DNA from: JAGNNV01 sp039932395
GTDB lineage: Bacteria; Acidobacteriota; Vicinamibacteria; Fen-336; JAGNNV01
Length of the DNA: 6,517 nucleotides
Assembly (NCBI GenBank): GCA_039932395.1
Contig: JBDTQB010000268.1
Coordinates: 1 to 6,517, forward strand
Direction of reading: 5' to 3'
Position 1 is the stretch's first letter. Each line of letters begins with the position of its first letter. Shown in pieces: positions 4,823 through 6,517 of this stretch. The notes under the pieces were generated by a model. That model made no database searches and was not told where the DNA came from. It worked only from the letters and a program-made list of their open reading frames with translations. A program made the translations under genes and the position numbers.

Positions 4823-6022
4823 ATGACGTCAAGACTGAAGCTGGCGTTCGTCGTCCAGCGCTACGGTGTGGAGATCGCCGGCGGCGCCGAGTATCACTGC
4901 CGCCTGATCGCCGAGTTGCTGCGCGATCACGCCGACGTCGAGGTCTTCACCACCTGCGCGCTCGACTATGTCGAGTGGAAGAACCATTACCCGGAAGGCG
5001 AGACGGTCCTCAATGGCGTGCGCATTCATCGTTTTCGGGTCGAGAGGCAGCGCGAGATTTTGCGTTTTGCGCGGCTGTCCGAGGCGCTCGAATCTTCGGC
5101 TCACACGCCCGCGGACGAGGACGCTTGGATGGATGAGCAGGGGCCTTACGCGCCGGCTCTTCGCGATCACGTAGCGAAACTTGCCGCTGAAGGAAGCCAC
5201 GACGCTCTGATCTTCTTCTCGTATCGCTACTGGTCCACCTACCGGTCGCTGACGGTTTCCCAGACCCCGACCATCCTCGCTCCGACTGCCGAGGACGATG
5301 GTCTCTATCGTCTGTCGCTATTCCGACCTTTGTTCGACTCCGTCACCCAATACGCGTTCAACAGTGTGGAAGAGCGGCAGATGTTGGAGACGGCGATGGG
5401 GAAGCCGCTCCCCGGCGAGATCGTGGGCGTCGGCTCAGACCTTCCCGCGAAGGTGAACGGAGCTGCATTTCGAAAACGCTTCGGCATCGATGGCCCGTTC
5501 CTGTTGTACGTCGGTCGGATCGACTTGAACAAGGGATGCCCCGAACTCTTCGATCATTTCCTTCGCTACCGCGCGGAAACCGGATCGCGGCTCAACCTCG
5601 TCCTGATTGGTCGCTCAGTTCTCGATCTGCCGAAAGACGATTCGGTGAAGGCCCTTGGCTTTCTTGCCGACTCGGACAAATGGGACGCGCTCTCGGAGTG
5701 TTTGGCACTCGCGATTCCTTCACGCCTCGAAAGCCTGTCCATGGTCACGCTGGAAGCGTTCTGGGCGGAGCGTCCCGTGGTTGCAAACGCAGCGTGCGCC
5801 GTTTTGCGCGGCCAATGCCGACGTTCAGGCGGCGGGCTCTATTACTCGAACTACGACGAGTTCCGCGAGATTCTCCAGGTCCTGGAAGCCGATGCACCGC
5901 TTCGAGCGCGCATGGGACGAGCTGGGCATCGCTACTTCGACGAGCACTACGCCTGGCCGGTCATCCTCGAGAAGTATCTGCGGTTGATCGAAGCAGCGCG
6001 GCAGGCGAAGAAGGCGGCATGA
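4823..6022 (+). CDS. GT4-family glycosyltransferase (GT-B fold)
   Basis: A 399-residue cytoplasmic retaining-type glycosyltransferase. The N-terminal Rossmann half begins LKLAFVVQRYG (5-15), with the glycine motif AGGAEYH (19-25) that binds the acceptor/donor cleft in this family. An unusually acidic stretch (about 86-106) follows. The C-terminal half has LLYVGRIDLNKG (227-238), the nucleotide-sugar domain's first strand, then LVLIGRS (259-265). PSRLESLSMVTLEAF (299-313) holds the EX7E pair E303 and E311, normally the nucleophile-region and nucleotide-binding glutamates. It would transfer a sugar from a nucleotide donor to a glycan or lipid acceptor; neither sugar is predictable. An in-frame TAG at 4817 makes the ATG at 4823 the first available start. 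No Shine-Dalgarno is apparent; a small GCGC-TTA-GCGC hairpin (4812-4822) directly abuts the ATG. A gap of 37 bases separates it from the coiled-coil gene, and it overlaps the next gene by four bases. Confidence 0.92.
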   Translation: MTSRLKLAFVVQRYGVEIAGGAEYHCRLIAELLRDHADVEVFTTCALDYVEWKNHYPEGETVLNGVRIHRFRVERQREILRFARLSEALESSAHTPADEDAWMDEQGPYAPALRDHVAKLAAEGSHDALIFFSYRYWSTYRSLTVSQTPTILAPTAEDDGLYRLSLFRPLFDSVTQYAFNSVEERQMLETAMGKPLPGEIVGVGSDLPAKVNGAAFRKRFGIDGPFLLYVGRIDLNKGCPELFDHFLRYRAETGSRLNLVLIGRSVLDLPKDDSVKALGFLADSDKWDALSECLALAIPSRLESLSMVTLEAFWAERPVVANAACAVLRGQCRRSGGGLYYSNYDEFREILQVLEADAPLRARMGRAGHRYFDEHYAWPVILEKYLRLIEAARQAKKAA

Positions 6023-6517
6023 AGCCCAAGGCGGTTCATCAGGTTCTGGCAGCACTCGCCTATGGCGATGCGATCGGCAACGAAGCGCTCGCGATCCGCG
6101 ATCAGCTCCGCCGACGCGGCTACGTGTCGGAGATCTTCGCGGAGAAGGTCCATCCCAAGATGGCGAGTCTGGCGCGGCCGTTGTCGGAATACGAGACTGC
6201 CGCGGGCGAAGGTTCGCTCTGCATGTTCCACTTCTCGATCGGCAGCGCCGCATCGTCGCTCGTCTATCACCGCACAGATCCACTCATCTGCGTGTATCAC
6301 AACATCACACCACCGCATTTCTTTTTTCCATTCCACCCGCATCTGGCGCGGCTTTGTTACCACGGCCAGCGCGAGCTCGAGGCCTTTGCGAAGCGCTCGG
6401 CCCTGGGTCTTGGCGTCAGCGAGTTCAACCGGAAGGAACTGGAAGCCGCGGGCTTTAAGCCCACCGGCGTGCTTCCGATCGTCGTTGATTGGACGCGCTA
6501 CGACGAAGTGCCGAGTC
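6019..6517 (+). CDS. Glycosyltransferase, GT4-like, N-terminal part (3' end outside window)
   Basis: The first 166 residues of a second glycosyltransferase; the frame is open to the right edge. The N-terminal beta-alpha-beta unit reads AVHQVLAALAYGDAIGNEAL (5-24), followed by LRRRGYVSEIFAEKVHP (30-46), where other members have a flexible donor/acceptor loop. FHFSIGS (70-76), then ICVYHNITPPHFF (90-102), and LGLGVSEFNRKELEAAGF (129-146) match the middle of the GT-B N-domain in polysaccharide-cluster glycosyltransferases. VLPIVVDW (151-158) is the linker to the C-domain, which is not included, so the EX7E pair cannot be checked. The ATG overlaps the upstream stop as ATGA, with AGAAGG (6009-6014) four bases before it, so translation is coupled to the preceding glycosyltransferase. 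The two probably act one after the other on the same glycan. Confidence 0.88.
   Translation, partial: MKPKAVHQVLAALAYGDAIGNEALAIRDQLRRRGYVSEIFAEKVHPKMASLARPLSEYETAAGEGSLCMFHFSIGSAASSLVYHRTDPLICVYHNITPPHFFFPFHPHLARLCYHGQRELEAFAKRSALGLGVSEFNRKELEAAGFKPTGVLPIVVDWTRYDEVPS

Overview
The window is a moderately GC-rich bacterial segment (about 60% by eye) with every supported gene on the + strand. Two genes suggest Acidobacteriota: the C-terminal barrel of a large Oar-like TonB-dependent receptor, and a small stand-alone STAS protein of the kind I associate with that phylum. Myxococcota or a related diderm lineage cannot be excluded. The receptor shows that there is an outer membrane.

Layout. Positions 1-815 hold the 3' end of the TonB-dependent receptor gene. 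It is closed by two consecutive hairpins, the second a strong intrinsic terminator (847-883). Next is a large membrane protein of the TMTC/DUF1736 type (multi-spanning GT-C-like domain plus C-terminal TPRs, about 890-2854). Its exact start is doubtful because a promoter-like element sits on the first possible start codon. A STAS anti-sigma-antagonist-like gene (2914-3252) follows, with its own extended -10 box and Shine-Dalgarno site. It ends in another hairpin pair plus T-rich terminator (3261-3324). After that runs a tight four-gene cluster: a UbiA-family polyprenyl-phosphate phosphoribosyltransferase (3347-4246), an unrecognised 179-residue coiled-coil protein that overlaps it by one base (4246-4785), a GT4 glycosyltransferase (4823-6022), and a second glycosyltransferase that overlaps its predecessor by four bases and runs off the window (6019-6517).

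How they may work together. The last four genes look like the start of a surface polysaccharide or glycoconjugate operon. The UbiA enzyme would charge a polyprenyl phosphate with phosphoribose, a precursor of lipid-linked pentofuranose, at the inner membrane. The two glycosyltransferases would build glycan in the cytoplasm. The TMTC-like protein belongs to a fold class that uses polyprenyl-phosphate sugars on the far side of the membrane, so a link to the UbiA product is possible but is inference; the two lie in separate transcription units. The STAS protein is probably a regulatory switch whose kinase and anti-sigma partners are not in the window.

No RNA genes, insertion sequences, CRISPR arrays or attachment sites were seen, and no stretch over 300 bases lacks a gene.
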